A model generated the notes under the pieces. That model was not told the DNA's origin and did no database searches. It was given only the letters and a program-made list of their open reading frames with translations. From Leishmania martiniquensis (taxonomy: Eukaryota; Euglenozoa; Kinetoplastea; Trypanosomatida; Trypanosomatidae): a DNA stretch of 64,000 bases. Position numbers and translations under genes: made by a program. This document shows positions 62,720 through 64,000 of this stretch, in pieces (positions within the stretch are counted from its first letter, which is position 1; each line of letters starts with the position of its first letter). The DNA lies in NCBI RefSeq assembly GCF_017916325.1, contig NC_090170.1, forward strand, positions 1,895,501-1,959,500, given 5' to 3'.

Positions 62720-63110
62720 TATCCGTGATGCGCTGCGTCATGACAGATATGCTGAGAGCTGAACACGTCAAGCGCAAGTGTCAACGCATCGAGGAGGGAG
62801 CCTGCGTTTCCCCATCAAGGAGACATGGCACATGTAGCGAGGGCGATCAGCGCCTCGCCCACGACTGTCACCACCTCATACGTTGTGTCGTGGCCCTACC
62901 TTGCTCGTATCACTGCGCCTCTCTCCCCCACCTCACCCCGCCATACCTTCCCCCTCTCTTTCCTTTGTTTGATCTGCTTCTTCCTCCTCCCCCTCCTCCT
63001 CAGCCTCAGCCTGTACATCGGCGAAGATCCGCCACGCAGACCTCTGAACCAAACACGCGTGCAGCTTCCTCCTTCTCGCTCCTTGTTCCCCTTTGCTCTT
63101 CATCGCCATC
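62720..63110. other. Intergenic DNA before the BT1-family gene
   Basis: 391 bp ending in a long pyrimidine tract (62947-63001) that serves the transporter's acceptor. No gene seen. Confidence 0.65.
63002..63003 (+). promoter_or_regulatory. Predicted spliced-leader acceptor for the BT1-family gene
   Basis: About 55 bp of nearly pure C/T end in CAG; the ATG is 108 nt downstream. One of the clearest acceptors in the window. Confidence 0.55.
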
Positions 63111-64000
63111 ATGCCAGGCTGCTGCCGTGCATCGTCTGCACCGGATTCGCTGCCGGTGGAGGCGGCTGAGTACGTTCATCCCGTATCCGCTCGGCTGCTG
63201 CGCGCCGCTCCGTTTCTGGGCTGCATCCCGGTCTTCAACATCACTATAAAGTCATTCCACCCTAAGTTTGTTTTTGCCATTTGTATGCAGCGTTTATTCG
63301 AGAAGGGCCTCGCCAATGGATTGATGCGACTGTCCATTCAGCCGATGCTCACGGGACGATACGGACTCTCCGGCACCATGTACCAGCGCCTCTCCACTCT
63401 CTACACCCTCGGCTGGGCTATCAACGCCTTTATTACCGTGATGGCGGACACGTTTGCGCTATTCGGCTACACGAAGCGATGGTACTGCGTGCTGTCGGCG
63501 GTGGGCGGCGGTGTGTTCGCGCTGCTTTATGGGCTGCTGCCGGCAAGGGAGCCGAGCGCAAAGTCTGCTGCGGCCTTCATGTTCCTGACGGCGCTCTTCA
63601 TGAGCAATATCGACGTCTTCGCTGTAGCGCTGTACAGCGAGCAGATCCGTCGGCGTCCAGCTGCTGGGCCAGCCCTCGTGAGCTGGATGTGGGGCACGGC
63701 CCTGGTCGGTATCATGATCTCCAGCGTCATTCAAGGTCCTCTCTCCGACAACCAGCTAACTCACATTGGCGTCTACATAACGGCCGCCATTTTGCTGCTG
63801 TCGGGGCTCCTTTTTGCCTTCAACCTGCTCGAGGAGCGGCGGAACCGGGTGGCGCGCCTGGAGGACGCCAAGATCGAATTCGTCCTCAACGCGAGGTGCA
63901 AGAGCAGTGACAGCACAACATGCTTGCCGCAGAAGCTGGATGCGCCGATGTGCATCGATGATGATGTGGGCGAGGAGGAGGAGGACGAGGAGGAGGCGAA
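63111..64000 (+). CDS. BT1: Folate/biopterin transporter (BT1 family), 3' end beyond the window
   Basis: The frame is open from the ATG at 63111 to the window end (296 codons seen), so the gene is partial. After a 50-residue N-terminus comes the family hallmark FHPKFVFAICMQRLFEKGLANGLMRLSI, then MLTGRYGLSGTMYQRLSTLYTLGWAINAFITVMADTFAL and a cytosolic GYTKRW loop. Membrane segments follow at about 130-145, 163-182, 195-212 and 225-245 before an acidic loop of consecutive Glu/Asp at the window edge. BT1-family (FBT, MFS-related) proteins import biopterin and folate at the plasma membrane, which Leishmania needs because it cannot make pterins. The name BT1 rests on remembered synteny (L. major 35.5150) as well as family motifs; another FBT paralog cannot be excluded without the rest of the gene. 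Confidence 0.88.
   Translation, partial: MPGCCRASSAPDSLPVEAAEYVHPVSARLLRAAPFLGCIPVFNITIKSFHPKFVFAICMQRLFEKGLANGLMRLSIQPMLTGRYGLSGTMYQRLSTLYTLGWAINAFITVMADTFALFGYTKRWYCVLSAVGGGVFALLYGLLPAREPSAKSAAAFMFLTALFMSNIDVFAVALYSEQIRRRPAAGPALVSWMWGTALVGIMISSVIQGPLSDNQLTHIGVYITAAILLLSGLLFAFNLLEERRNRVARLEDAKIEFVLNARCKSSDSTTCLPQKLDAPMCIDDDVGEEEEDEEEA

Noticed and set aside
63281..63910. 209-aa + frame overlapping the BT1-family gene
   Set aside because: It is a shifted-frame shadow; the real frame encodes the transporter motifs from 63111 to the window end.
1..64000. Telomeric repeats, CRISPR arrays, prokaryotic promoters or operons
   Set aside because: None seen. The sequence is trypanosomatid nuclear DNA, and no TTAGGG arrays occur although the matching L. 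major region is towards a chromosome end.

Overview
The window reads as nuclear DNA of a trypanosomatid, almost certainly Leishmania or a close Leishmaniinae relative. The reasons are a run of intronless, GC-rich genes all on the + strand, T/C-rich intergenic DNA full of CA/GT and poly-C microsatellites, polypyrimidine-AG spliced-leader acceptors ahead of most genes, and hallmark proteins. These include an inositol phosphorylceramide synthase with catalytic residues at H220/H264/D268, a protein-only RNase P, a kinetoplastid PABP and a BT1-family pteridine transporter. From memory, the gene order matches the distal part of L. major chromosome 35 (IPCS ~35.4990, PABP1 35.5040, BT1 35.5150), and the number of genes between those anchors fits. 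The species is not determined.

Layout: (1) 0.18-8.1 kb holds a small membrane protein, IPCS, GC-rich repeat A1 and a PSP1-domain protein. (2) 8.1-19.1 kb is an 11 kb stretch with no convincing gene, carrying A2, an apparently perfect 863-bp inverted copy of A1. (3) 19.1-41 kb holds a MOK/LF4-type kinase, two large conserved hypotheticals, PABP, a low-complexity protein and a Vms1/ANKZF1-like protein. (4) 43.1-64 kb holds a zinc-ribbon/EF-hand protein, a small coiled-coil protein, PRORP, ribosomal protein eL37, a RluA-type pseudouridine synthase, Exo70, a hypothetical, a METTL13/EEF1AKMT4-like methyltransferase and a BT1-family transporter cut by the window end.

Four near-identical ~0.5-kb GC-rich direct repeats (family B, retroposon-like) lie between genes at 22.3, 37.6, 44.8 and 48.9 kb, all in gene orientation. 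With the inverted A pair they make this an unusually repeat-rich, rearrangement-prone segment.

The genes would be transcribed as one polycistron and separated by trans-splicing. They do not form a single pathway, but RNA and translation functions are over-represented: PABP, the PSP1 protein, PRORP, pseudouridine synthase, eL37, a predicted eEF1A-type methyltransferase and a ribosome-quality-control nuclease candidate. Features were judged by reading translations and motifs; no alignment or database search was run.
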